This document shows, piece by piece, positions 30,001 through 38,173 of a stretch of 53,085 nt of DNA. The notes below the pieces were generated by a model. The model saw only the letters and a list, made by a program, of their open reading frames with translations, ran no database searches and had not been told where the DNA came from. The first letter of the stretch is position 1. The number at the start of each line of letters is the position of its first letter. The translations under genes were made by a program, and so were the position numbers. Source of the DNA: Rhabdonatronobacter sediminivivens (GTDB taxonomy: Bacteria > Pseudomonadota > Alphaproteobacteria > Rhodobacterales > Rhodobacteraceae); assembly GCF_013415485.1 (NCBI RefSeq), contig NZ_JACBXS010000027.1, positions 1 to 53,085 of the forward strand, given 5' to 3'.

Positions 30001-30159
30001 TGTGCCCGGACAGGCGGACACGCCACCACTCCATGCGGGTCACGCGGAGGACAAGACCCTCCAACGGGCGCAAGCACGCAGGGTGGGCGGCTGGGCGCTC
30101 TCTCGTCGTCACTCTGCGGCGCATCCTTCAGGTGCGCGCAAGCAAACCGCCCGCGCGCT

Positions 30160-30945
30160 TCAGCGCGATACCGCCCCAGGGTCGGCGCCCGCAAGGATCA
30201 CCGCGGTCTCCCAGAGGGCGCATCGCTCCTGCACCATGCGCGGGGGGGCACTGTCCGTGTAAAAGCGGCTGAGCTGGCGCAATGAAGCAATCCTTGCCGG
30301 CGCCCGGCGCCGGAATTTGGAGCAATCGGCCACCAGATAGCTCTGCCGCGCCTGTGCGATGATGGTCTGGCTGACCCCCACTTCCTGAATGTCGAAATCC
30401 AGCAGGTCGCCATCCTCATCCAGTGCGGAGCAACTGATCACCGCCAGATCGAACTTGAACTCCTGGATCGCCCGCGTGGTTATGGTGCCTACCAACCCCC
30501 CATCGGTGCGCCGCAGCAACCCGCCGACCAGGATGATCTCGCACTCCGGGTTGGCCACCAGAATATTGGCGACGTTCATGTTGTTGGTCAGCACCATGAT
30601 GTCACGATGCTGCAGCAGGGCGCGGGCCACGGCCTCGGTTGTCGTGCCGATGTTCAGGAACACAGCGCTGCCGTCGGGGATATCCTGCGCGCAGCGCGCG
30701 GCGATCGCGGCCTTGGCGCCTTCGTTCAGAGCGCGGCGCTCCTCATAGCCGATATTCGCCACGGCTGACGGCACCACGGCCCCGCCATGCACGCGCTCCA
30801 GCTTGCCCTCTTGGGTCAGGGCCGCCAGATCACGCCGGATGGTCTGGACCGTTACCCCGAAATGGGCGGCCAGCCGCTCCACACCCACCCGGCCTTCGCG
30901 CCGGGCGATTGCCATGATCTCTGGCAGGCGCAGGTTCTGGCTCAT
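30160..30945 (-). CDS. glpR: DeoR/GlpR-family repressor of the glycerol genes
   Basis: A 261-residue DeoR-family regulator. The N-terminal HTH has RVGVERLAAHFGVTVQTIRR and DLAALTQEGKLERVHGGAV (about residues 18-55), followed by a sugar-phosphate sensing domain (NIGTTTEAVARAL near the phosphate site; VADCSKF near the C-terminus). The ATG at 30945 is preferred to a GTG three codons upstream. It is divergent from glpD, with a palindromic operator between them. By analogy with GlpR it should respond to glycerol-3-phosphate. The C-terminal tail is somewhat longer than usual. Confidence 0.9.
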   Translation of the reverse strand: MSQNLRLPEIMAIARREGRVGVERLAAHFGVTVQTIRRDLAALTQEGKLERVHGGAVVPSAVANIGYEERRALNEGAKAAIAARCAQDIPDGSAVFLNIGTTTEAVARALLQHRDIMVLTNNMNVANILVANPECEIILVGGLLRRTDGGLVGTITTRAIQEFKFDLAVISCSALDEDGDLLDFDIQEVGVSQTIIAQARQSYLVADCSKFRRRAPARIASLRQLSRFYTDSAPPRMVQERCALWETAVILAGADPGAVSR

Positions 30946-30991
30946 TGCGGGCACGCTGGCTGTTGGCGATGATTCGGCCCTTCCGCATCCG

Positions 30992-31051
30992 TGAAAAGTT
31001 CGCTTTTTGCGGCCAATGCAAGGAAGCGCGCAACCGAACCGAAACTTTTCA
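30992..31051. repeat. Widely spaced inverted repeat in the glpR-glpD control region
   Basis: TGAAAAGTT (30992-31000) and AACTTTTCA (31043-31051) are perfect inverted copies 42 bases apart. The left one runs into TTCGCTTT (30999-31006), the same half-site found in the main palindrome at 31072-31094. They may be an accessory GlpR site close to the glpR start. Confidence 0.4.
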
Positions 31052-31071
31052 TGAACATTTGCCCTTCAAGG

Positions 31072-31094
31072 TTTCGCTTTCCCAAAAAGCGAAA
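31072..31094. promoter_or_regulatory. Putative GlpR operator
   Basis: TTTCGCTTT (31072-31080), spacer CCCAA, AAAGCGAAA (31086-31094): perfect 9-bp arms in the glpR-glpD gap. TTTCG-type palindromes suit DeoR/GlpR repressors. It sits 90 bases upstream of the glpD ATG. A weak promoter (TTGCGC 31121-31126, 17 bases, TACGTT 31144-31149) lies downstream, and TACAAG at 31096-31101 is an alternative -10 that would overlap the operator. Confidence 0.7.
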
Positions 31095-31183
31095 ATACAA
31101 GCATCGGTCCATGATTGCAATTGCGCGTTTCCACTCCCGCAGCTACGTTCCTCTGGTCTTATCCGGAACAGAACAGGCCCTTC

Positions 31184-32785
31184 ATGCCCAGCGATACACG
31201 GCAAGCCTTGCCCGATGGTGATACCCTCCATGACCTGCTGATCATCGGCGGCGGGATCAACGGCTGCGGCATTGCCCGCGATGCGGCGGGCCGGGGGCTG
31301 TCGGTGGTGCTGGCGGAAAAGGGTGATCTGGCCGGGGCCACCTCGTCGGCTTCAACCAAGCTGTTCCATGGCGGGCTGCGCTATCTGGAGTATTTCGAAT
31401 TCCGCCTGGTGCGCGAGGCGCTTGTCGAACGCGAAACCCTGCTGCGCGCCATGCCGCATATCTCCTGGCCCATGCGCTTTGTGCTGCCCTATCACAAGGA
31501 CATGCGGTTCGAGAGTGACACGCCGACCTCGAAGCTGCTGTCGATTTTCATGCCCTGGATGCGCGGGCGCCGCCCGGCCTGGCTGATCCGGCTGGGGCTG
31601 TTCCTCTATGACCATCTGGGCGGGCGCAAGATCCTTCCCGGCACCGCCACGCTGGACCTGACCGGCACGCCTGAGGGCGCACCGCTGCAGGACCGGTTTG
31701 CAAAGGCTTATGAATATTCCGATTGCTGGGTCGAGGATTCGCGGCTGGTCGTGCTCAACGCCCGCGACGCGCAGGCCCGTGGCGCAACCATCCTGACCCG
31801 GGCCGAGGTCACCTCGGCCCGGGTTGAGGACGGCATCTGGACCGTGACGGTCCAGACTGCAGATGAGCGCCGGACCCTGCGCGCGAAGATGCTGGTCAAT
31901 GCCACCGGCCCCTGGGTGGGCGATGTGATCCATGGCAAGCTGCGGCTCAACAGCCAGGAGAATGTGCGGCTGGTCCGCGGCAGCCACATTGTCACGCGCA
32001 AGATCTATGACCATGAGAAATGCTATTTCTTTCAGGGCACGGACGGGCGGATCATCTTTGCCATCCCCTATGAGCAGGATTTCACCCTGATCGGCACCAC
32101 CGATGCCGAACATGACGACCCGTCGCGCGCGCCCGCCTGCACCGATGCGGAACGCGATTACCTCTGCAATTTTGCCAGCCAGTATTTCAAGAACCCGGTC
32201 ACCGCCGACGATGTCGTCTGGAGCTATTCTGGCGTGCGTCCGCTCTATGATGACGGGGCCAGTTCCGCCACCGCGGCCACGCGCGACTATACGCTCAAGA
32301 TCGACCGTTCGGCCGGGGCGCCGGTGCTGAATGTCTTTGGCGGCAAGATCACCACCTATCGCCGTCTGGCTGAATCCGCGCTGCAGAAGATCGGCACCGT
32401 CCTGCCCCTGGCGCGGGAAAACTGGACCGCCGGTGCCGCCCTGCCGGGCGGGAGTTTCGCGCATGACGGCGGGCCCGCGCTGGTGGCGGACCTGCAGCGC
32501 GCTCATCCGTTCCTGTCCGATTTCTGGGCCCGGCGCCTGATCCGCGCCTACGGGACCGAGGCCCGCGCCATTCTGGGCGATGCCACCAAGGCCCGCGATC
32601 TGGGCCGGGATTTCGGCGCCACCCTGACCGAAGCCGAGGTGCGCTGGCTGATGGACCGCGAATTCGCCCGCAGCGCCGAGGATATCGTCTGGCGGCGCAG
32701 CAAGCTGGGGCTGCGGCTGACCCCGGATCAGATCCGCGCACTGGACGGTTGGATGGCGCAGCAGACCACCGCCCCCGCGCCCTGA
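31184..32785 (+). CDS. glpD: Glycerol-3-phosphate dehydrogenase (aerobic, FAD-dependent)
   Basis: A 533-residue flavoprotein that oxidises sn-glycerol-3-phosphate to dihydroxyacetone phosphate at the inner membrane and passes electrons to quinone. The FAD-binding motif [18 protein letters not shown] is at residues 21-38; [16 protein letters not shown] and the C-terminal [15 protein letters not shown] are family signatures. Of several in-frame starts, ATG 31184 ([12 protein letters not shown]) gives the family N-terminus and lies beyond the operator. glpK follows after 71 bases, forming a glpDK operon. Confidence 0.96.
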   Translation: MPSDTRQALPDGDTLHDLLIIGGGINGCGIARDAAGRGLSVVLAEKGDLAGATSSASTKLFHGGLRYLEYFEFRLVREALVERETLLRAMPHISWPMRFVLPYHKDMRFESDTPTSKLLSIFMPWMRGRRPAWLIRLGLFLYDHLGGRKILPGTATLDLTGTPEGAPLQDRFAKAYEYSDCWVEDSRLVVLNARDAQARGATILTRAEVTSARVEDGIWTVTVQTADERRTLRAKMLVNATGPWVGDVIHGKLRLNSQENVRLVRGSHIVTRKIYDHEKCYFFQGTDGRIIFAIPYEQDFTLIGTTDAEHDDPSRAPACTDAERDYLCNFASQYFKNPVTADDVVWSYSGVRPLYDDGASSATAATRDYTLKIDRSAGAPVLNVFGGKITTYRRLAESALQKIGTVLPLARENWTAGAALPGGSFAHDGGPALVADLQRAHPFLSDFWARRLIRAYGTEARAILGDATKARDLGRDFGATLTEAEVRWLMDREFARSAEDIVWRRSKLGLRLTPDQIRALDGWMAQQTTAPAP

Positions 32786-32856
32786 CGCCACGCGACTTGC
32801 ACGCCCCCCGCAATTGCCACAGTCTGGTCGCCTATTGCAGCAACGGAGACGCACCC

Positions 32857-34344
32857 ATGACCCATATTCTGGCCCTGGACCAAGGCACCACCTCCAGCCG
32901 CGGGATCGTCTTTGGCCCAGACATGCGGATCGTTGCCGTCGCGCAAGAGGAATTCCCCCAGCATTACCCGGCCTCGGGCTGGGTGGAGCATGACCCTTCG
33001 GACCTCTGGTCCACCACCGCCGCCACGGCCCGCGCGGCGATCGAAAAGGCCGGGCTGCGCGCCCAGGACATTGCCGCGATCGGAATCACCAACCAGCGTG
33101 AAACCACGGTGATCTGGGACCGTCAGACCGGCAGGCCCATCCACAGGGCCATTGTCTGGCAGGACCGCCGCACCGCCGATTTCTGCGCCACCCTGCGCGA
33201 CAATGGGCATGAACCGGTGATTACCGCGCGCACCGGGCTGCTGGCGGACCCCTATTTCTCGGCCACCAAGGTGAAATACATCCTGGACAAGGTGGAGGGC
33301 GCACGCGACCGGGCGCGCCGGGGTGAGCTGGCCTTCGGCACGGTCGACAGCTGGCTGATCTGGAACCTGACCGGGGGCCAGGCGCATGTCACCGACGCCA
33401 CCAACGCCGCACGCACCATGCTCTATGACATCCACAAGGGCCGCTGGAGCCGCACCATCTGCGATCTGTTCGACATTCCCATGGAGATCCTGCCCGAGGT
33501 GCGCGACTGCGCATCCGACTTCGGCATGACCCGCGCCGACCTGTTCGGCCGCGAAATCCCCATTCTGGGCGTGGCGGGCGATCAGCAGGCAGCGACCATC
33601 GGTCAGGCCTGTTTCCGCCCCGGAATGCTGAAATCCACCTATGGCACGGGGTGTTTCGCGGTGCTGAACACGGGCGACACGCCGGTGACCTCGCGCAACA
33701 AGCTGCTGACCACCATCGCCTATCAGCTGGACGGCACGCCCACCTATGCGCTGGAAGGGTCGATCTTCATCGCCGGGGCCGTGGTGCAATGGCTGCGCGA
33801 CGGGCTGCAGATCATCCGCAGCGCACCCCAATCGCAAACCCTTGCCGAAGCGGCGGACCCGGCGCAATCGCTGATCTTGGTCCCTGCCTTCGTGGGGCTT
33901 GGCGCCCCCTATTGGGCGCCTGAAGCCCGCGGCGCGGTCTTCGGGCTGTCGCGCAACTCGGGGCCCGCGGAGTTTGCCCGCGCGGCGCTGGAATCGGTGG
34001 GCTTTCAGACCCGTGACCTGCTGGAGGCGATGCAGGCGGACTGGGCGCGCGAAGGGGCGCAGCCCTCGCTCAGGGTGGATGGTGGCATGGCGGCCAGCGA
34101 TTACGCCATGCAGTTCCTGTCCGACATCATCGGCGCCCCCGTGGACCGCCCCGAAGTGCTGGAAACCACCGCCCTGGGCGCGGCCTGGCTGGCCGGACAG
34201 GGCGCCGACGTCTATCCGGCCATGGAGGAATTCGCCCGGGGCTGGGCCGTGGAACGCCAGTTCACCCCCACCATGGCCGCAGACCGGCGCGAGGCGCACT
34301 ACGCGTATTGGCAACGCGCCGTGCAGGCGGTTCTGTCGGTCTGA
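32857..34344 (+). CDS. glpK: Glycerol kinase
   Basis: A 495-residue FGGY kinase that phosphorylates glycerol to sn-glycerol-3-phosphate. The N-terminus [16 protein letters not shown] is the ATP-phosphate loop, and [16 protein letters not shown] and [12 protein letters not shown] are FGGY motifs. The ATG at 32857 has GGAG nine bases upstream. It is second in the glpDK operon. No glycerol facilitator gene (glpF) is in the window, so glycerol entry must rely on a gene elsewhere or on diffusion. Confidence 0.97.
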   Translation: MTHILALDQGTTSSRGIVFGPDMRIVAVAQEEFPQHYPASGWVEHDPSDLWSTTAATARAAIEKAGLRAQDIAAIGITNQRETTVIWDRQTGRPIHRAIVWQDRRTADFCATLRDNGHEPVITARTGLLADPYFSATKVKYILDKVEGARDRARRGELAFGTVDSWLIWNLTGGQAHVTDATNAARTMLYDIHKGRWSRTICDLFDIPMEILPEVRDCASDFGMTRADLFGREIPILGVAGDQQAATIGQACFRPGMLKSTYGTGCFAVLNTGDTPVTSRNKLLTTIAYQLDGTPTYALEGSIFIAGAVVQWLRDGLQIIRSAPQSQTLAEAADPAQSLILVPAFVGLGAPYWAPEARGAVFGLSRNSGPAEFARAALESVGFQTRDLLEAMQADWAREGAQPSLRVDGGMAASDYAMQFLSDIIGAPVDRPEVLETTALGAAWLAGQGADVYPAMEEFARGWAVERQFTPTMAADRREAHYAYWQRAVQAVLSV

Positions 34345-34351
34345 CCCGATC

Positions 34352-34378
34352 CGCATTGCAGAATGCGCGTGATTTTTC
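34352..34378 (+). terminator. Weak terminator after glpK
   Basis: CGCATT (34352-34357), loop GCAG, AATGCG (34362-34367), then CGTGA and TTTTTCC. The stem is short and five bases separate it from the T-run, so termination may be partial. It lies seven bases after the glpK stop. Confidence 0.45.
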
Positions 34379-34456
34379 CGAAAATGCGATCCCCGTTTAA
34401 CGCAAAGTTTGGGATTTCAGGGCTACGGTCTCCTGGCTCAGGAAACGGAGATCATC

Positions 34457-34954
34457 ATGAGTTTTCATGCCGGTGTGAAAGGACAGGCGCAGCAGGACCT
34501 GTTGGCGGGCTATCTGGATGGTCTGGGGCTGGTTGAGCGGCTGCACCGGTTGCTGCTGGATGTCATCAAGGATGAGTTCGAGCGGCTGAACATCCTGGAC
34601 ATCAACGCGGTGCAGGCGCTGATGCTGTTCAACATCGGCGACAATGAAGTGACAGCAGGCGAGCTGAAATCGCGCGGCTACTATCAGGGCTCGAACGTGT
34701 CGTACAACCTGAAGAAACTGGTGGAAATCGGCTACATGCACCATGAGCGCTGCGTGATCGATCGCCGGTCGGTCCGCGTGCGCCTGACCGCCCGCGGGCG
34801 CGAGGTGCGGGCCATCGTTGCCAATCTCTTTGCCCGCCATGCCGAAAGTCTGACCGAACAGCAGGTCATGGACCTGCAACGGCTGGAGGAACTGAACCAT
34901 ACGCTCAAGCGGTTGGAACGGTTCTGGACGGATCAGATCCGCTATATCTACTGA
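34457..34954 (+). CDS. ldtR: LdtR-type MarR-family transcriptional regulator
   Basis: A 165-residue winged-helix protein. The core INAVQALMLFNIGDNEVTAG and SRGYYQGSNVSYNLKKLVEI (recognition helix) matches the alphaproteobacterial LdtR family, known from Liberibacter as an activator of an L,D-transpeptidase gene. No L,D-transpeptidase gene is adjacent, so its targets are elsewhere. The ATG at 34457 has GGAG seven bases upstream. It follows glpK by 112 bases and is probably unrelated to the glycerol genes. Confidence 0.8.
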   Translation: MSFHAGVKGQAQQDLLAGYLDGLGLVERLHRLLLDVIKDEFERLNILDINAVQALMLFNIGDNEVTAGELKSRGYYQGSNVSYNLKKLVEIGYMHHERCVIDRRSVRVRLTARGREVRAIVANLFARHAESLTEQQVMDLQRLEELNHTLKRLERFWTDQIRYIY

Positions 34955-35001
34955 TCTCCGCCCGGGTTCGGCGCCTGCACGCGCCCTGACTGCGTCAGCC
35001 A

Positions 35002-35019
35002 TAGCGTCTGATCGCGTCA
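35002..35019 (-). promoter_or_regulatory. Operator-like site A, upstream of the CocE-type hydrolase
   Basis: On the minus strand it reads TGACGCGATCAGACGCTA. It is one of three near-identical 18-bp sites (also 37142-37159 and 38022-38039), with consensus TGACGCGATCNGACGCWA. Each contains two GACGC half-sites ten bases apart, about one helical turn. Site A is in reverse orientation relative to the hydrolase and has a third GCGTC half-site at 34992-34996. It ends 74 bases before the hydrolase ATG. Binding by the HTH protein at 37200 is inferred. Confidence 0.7.
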
Positions 35020-35020
35020 G

Positions 35021-35041
35021 AATCGCGCCGTTCGCGCGATT
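35021..35041. repeat. Perfect 8-bp-arm inverted repeat next to site A
   Basis: AATCGCGC (35021-35028), spacer CGTTC, GCGCGATT (35034-35041). It begins two bases after site A and lies 52 bases before the hydrolase start. It could be a second operator or an RNA hairpin at the start of the transcript. No equivalent is seen next to sites B and C. Confidence 0.5.
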
Positions 35042-35093
35042 GCACCCCCGGGCGACACGGCCTTTGCTTGCGCTGTAGGGACAGGGGCAGGCA

Positions 35094-37103
35094 ATGACCG
35101 AAAGTGACGCAGCAACACGCAGCAGGCAGGGGTATCAGGTTCTGGACCCGGTCTGGATCCCCATGCCCGATGGCACCCGCCTGGCCGCCCGCATCTGGAT
35201 GCCGGACTCGGCCCGGACCGCTCCGGCGCCCGCGGTGCTGGAATACCTGCCCTACCGCCGCCGGGACGGCACCCTGCCGCGCGATGAACTGACCCATGCC
35301 TGGCTGGCGCAGCGCGGCTATGTCGGTGTGCGCGTGGATATCCGCGGCAATGGCGACTCGGGCGGGTACATGACCGATGAATACTCCAAGGCCGAGCTTG
35401 AGGATGGTCTGCAGGTCATCGCATGGCTGGCCGCGCAGGATTGGTGCAGCGGCGCGGTGGGGATGATCGGCATCAGCTGGGGCGGGTTCAACGGTTTGCA
35501 ACTGGCGCAACTGGCCCCACCCGCGCTGAAGGCCGCTGTCACCATCTGCTTCACCGATGACCGCTATGCCGATGACATCCATTACATGGGCGGCTGCCTG
35601 CTGACCGAAAACAAGGGCTGGTCCTCGCAGATGCTGGCCTATTCCTCGCGCCCGCCGGATCCTGAGGTGGTGGGCGCGGCATGGCGCGACATCTGGCTGG
35701 ACCGGCTGCAGCACCAGCCTCTGCATATCCAGACCTGGCTGGCCCATCAGCGCCGCGATGCGTATTGGCAGCGCGCCTCGGTCTGTGAGGACTATGGCGC
35801 GGTAAAGGCCGCGATCCTGGCCGTGGGCGGCTGGGCCGATGCCTATTCCAATGCCGTGCCACGCACCATCGCCGGGCTGTCATCCCCGGTGGCCGGGATC
35901 AACGGCCCCTGGGCGCACAAATACCCCAATGTCGCCTGGCCGGAGCCCGCCATCGGCTTCCTGCAGGAGGTCAAGGCCTGGTTAGACCACTGGCTGCAGG
36001 GCGAAGGCCCCACCCCGGACATGCGGTATCGGATGTTCATGCTGGACTCCGAGCCACCCGCGCGGCGCATGCTGGCGCGCAAGGGGCGCTGGATCGCCGA
36101 ACCCTCCTGGCCCTCGCCGCGCATCGGGCGCAAGGTGCTGAAGCTTTCGGAGCAGGGGCTGGGCGGCACCGCGGGCAGCGGCGCGCTGGTGGTCCGGAAC
36201 CCGCAGACCCTGGGCCTGGCGGGGCAACGCTTCTGCCCCGGAATGCGCAGCCTGGACGAACTGGCCGATGACCAGCGCACCGATGACGCGCTGTGCCTGA
36301 CGCTGGACAGCGCGCCGCTGGGCGATCCCATGGATATCGTCGGCGCCGCCAGGCTGACCCTGCGGCTGCGCGCCGATCAGCCCACCGGCTTTGTGGTGGC
36401 GCGGCTGGGCGACCTGCGCCCGGATGGCAGCGTGGCCTTCATCACCATGGGGATGCTGAACCTCACGCATCGGGACGGGCATGACAGCGTGACCCCGCTG
36501 ACACCCGGCGCACCGGTCACGGTTGAGGTTGCGTTCAATGACATCGCCTATCGGCTGCCGGCCGGGCACCGGCTGCGACTGGCCCTCTCCACCGCCTACT
36601 GGCCGATGATCTGGCCCTCGGCCGCGCCGCTGACACTGGAGCTGGACCCGCAGGGCTGCGCGCTGGACCTGCCCATCCGCCCCGAACTGGCGGAACCCGC
36701 GCCAGAGTTCGCCCCGCCGGAACAGACGCGCGAGGGCAGCGCAACGCCGCTGCGCCCTGAAGCCTTTGACCGGCACGAGGAGCTGCTGCCCGATGGCACA
36801 CAGCGCCTGACGCTGATCACCGACGGCGGCTGCGCGCGTCAGGAGAGCACCGGGATGGAGGTCGGCAAGGTCATCACCGAAATCTGGGACATCCACCCCG
36901 ATGACCCGCTGTCCGCCCGCCATGAAACGCATTGGAGCTTCACCGTCGGTCGGGGCGCCTGGAAGACGCGGACGGAAACCCATACGGTCATGACCGCGGA
37001 CGCCACGCAATTCCACATCACCGCCTGGCTGGAGGCATATGAGGGTGAGACATGCCTGACCCGGCGCGACTGGGACTTCTCCATCCCGCGCGACGGGGTG
37101 TGA
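35094..37103 (+). CDS. CocE/NonD-family alpha/beta hydrolase
   Basis: A 669-residue cytoplasmic hydrolase (no signal peptide) of the X-Pro dipeptidyl-peptidase/alpha-amino-acid ester hydrolase/cocaine esterase group. Readable triad: Ser128 in GISWGGFN, Asp249 in GGWADAY, His275 in GPWAHKYP. The beta-jelly-roll C-terminal domain follows (about residues 330-550). After it come roughly 110 further residues (about 560-669) that I cannot assign. The group cleaves amide or ester bonds, often in peptide-like compounds. ATG 35094 follows an AGGGGCAGG stretch. It is flanked by operator-like sites A and B. Confidence 0.88.
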   Translation: MTESDAATRSRQGYQVLDPVWIPMPDGTRLAARIWMPDSARTAPAPAVLEYLPYRRRDGTLPRDELTHAWLAQRGYVGVRVDIRGNGDSGGYMTDEYSKAELEDGLQVIAWLAAQDWCSGAVGMIGISWGGFNGLQLAQLAPPALKAAVTICFTDDRYADDIHYMGGCLLTENKGWSSQMLAYSSRPPDPEVVGAAWRDIWLDRLQHQPLHIQTWLAHQRRDAYWQRASVCEDYGAVKAAILAVGGWADAYSNAVPRTIAGLSSPVAGINGPWAHKYPNVAWPEPAIGFLQEVKAWLDHWLQGEGPTPDMRYRMFMLDSEPPARRMLARKGRWIAEPSWPSPRIGRKVLKLSEQGLGGTAGSGALVVRNPQTLGLAGQRFCPGMRSLDELADDQRTDDALCLTLDSAPLGDPMDIVGAARLTLRLRADQPTGFVVARLGDLRPDGSVAFITMGMLNLTHRDGHDSVTPLTPGAPVTVEVAFNDIAYRLPAGHRLRLALSTAYWPMIWPSAAPLTLELDPQGCALDLPIRPELAEPAPEFAPPEQTREGSATPLRPEAFDRHEELLPDGTQRLTLITDGGCARQESTGMEVGKVITEIWDIHPDDPLSARHETHWSFTVGRGAWKTRTETHTVMTADATQFHITAWLEAYEGETCLTRRDWDFSIPRDGV

Positions 37104-37141
37104 CGGGTGTGACGGGACCGCCCGTAATCGGGCCAAGGCAC

Positions 37142-37159
37142 TGACGCGATCCGACGCAA
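37142..37159 (+). promoter_or_regulatory. Operator-like site B, upstream of the HTH regulator gene
   Basis: TGACGCGATCCGACGCAA, 40 bases before the regulator's ATG. It differs from site C at a single position and from site A at two. Its position before the regulator's own gene suggests autoregulation. Confidence 0.7.
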
Positions 37160-37199
37160 TATCGCTTGCATGAGCGCGCCAACCCGATAGGGTTGCGCC

Positions 37200-38024
37200 A
37201 TGCAGGACAATATTGCGCGCAACCTGAAGCTTTTGTGCAGCTATGCCCCGTCGATCGCCGAGGTCTGCCGCGGGCTGGGCGTCAACCGCCAGCAATTCAC
37301 CAAGTATCTCAGCGGGGCATCGCGCCCCTCGGCGCGGAACATGCGGCGTATCTGCGACTATTTCGGCGTGGAAGAGACCGAGCTGATGATGCCCCATGGC
37401 CGCTTTGCCGAGCTGGTGTCTCTCCGCCCGCGGGCGCGCCACCTGCTGCGCGCGCTGGGTCCGGCGGCAACGCATATCGACCGGATGATCGCCAGTTCGG
37501 TGGACAGTCTGCGGCCCTATTGCGGCTATTACTTCTACTACTACTACACCCCCTCACGCCCCGGGATGATCCGGCGCTCGGTGCTGCGGATCGCCGGGTA
37601 CAAGGGCGTCTATTACACGCGCCTGTCGGAACGTATCCAGCCCGAGGAAAGCCCCCTGGGGCGGTCGCATTTCATCCGCTACATCGGTGTCGCGCTCATG
37701 CTGGGCGGGCGGATATTCATCACCGACCACAATTCCAACGCGCTGCGGTCGCTGTCGCAGACGATCCTGTTCCCGGCGGCGGGCGAGGTGCCGGAATTCC
37801 TGACCGGCATGACCCTTGGCGTGCAGGGACGCAGCGCGCGGTCCCCCTTTGCCGCGCAGGTGTTTCTGGAATACCTGGGCCCGCAGATCAATCTACGCCC
37901 CGCCATGGCGCAGACCGGCATCTTTGCGGCGGACAGCGCCGCACTGCCCCGGCATATCGCGCGGATGCTGGCTGTGGGGGGCGAGGGGCAGCATATGCTG
38001 ACCGCACTGGAGCTGCCCGCCTGA
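37200..38024 (+). CDS. HTH (XRE/Cro-like) transcriptional regulator with unknown C-terminal domain
   Basis: A 274-residue protein. Residues about 18-62 form a Cro/C1-type HTH (SIAEVCRGLGVNRQQFTKYL then SGASRPSARNMRRICDYFGV). The remaining 210 residues are not a domain I recognise; they contain a striking aromatic cluster (YCGYYFYYYYTPSRPG, about residues 107-122) and a beta-rich region that may sense a ligand. The same 18-bp direct-repeat site lies before this gene, before the hydrolase and before the ABC operon, so it probably controls all three. ATG 37200; no strong Shine-Dalgarno. Confidence 0.82.
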   Translation: MQDNIARNLKLLCSYAPSIAEVCRGLGVNRQQFTKYLSGASRPSARNMRRICDYFGVEETELMMPHGRFAELVSLRPRARHLLRALGPAATHIDRMIASSVDSLRPYCGYYFYYYYTPSRPGMIRRSVLRIAGYKGVYYTRLSERIQPEESPLGRSHFIRYIGVALMLGGRIFITDHNSNALRSLSQTILFPAAGEVPEFLTGMTLGVQGRSARSPFAAQVFLEYLGPQINLRPAMAQTGIFAADSAALPRHIARMLAVGGEGQHMLTALELPA

Positions 38025-38039
38025 CGCGATCTGACGCAA
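38022..38039 (+). promoter_or_regulatory. Operator-like site C, upstream of the ABC importer operon
   Basis: TGACGCGATCTGACGCAA. Its first three bases are the stop codon of the regulator gene. It lies 134 bases before the substrate-binding protein gene. Additional GACGC/GCGTC half-sites occur in the same gap at 38045-38049, 38087-38091 and 38110-38114, giving a denser half-site cluster than at B. Confidence 0.7.
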
Positions 38040-38173
38040 GTTGCGCGTCGGAAACATCTGCATCGCCCCCAATGCGCAGTTGCACCGACGCAAGCATGGC
38101 CTGCACGATGCGTCGATAACATAATGGCCGGAACGCGCAGCGCCGCGCCGGTCCACCAAACCGGGAGCCTCTG

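Noticed and set aside
30066..30095. A second G-quadruplex motif (GGGTGGG...GGG) after the DUF6614-like gene
   Set aside because: The fourth G-run needs a loop of more than ten bases, so it is not a strong motif.
37096..37115. Short tandem gtgtgacggg repeat after the hydrolase stop
   Set aside because: Only two copies of ten bases; it does not match the regulator site.
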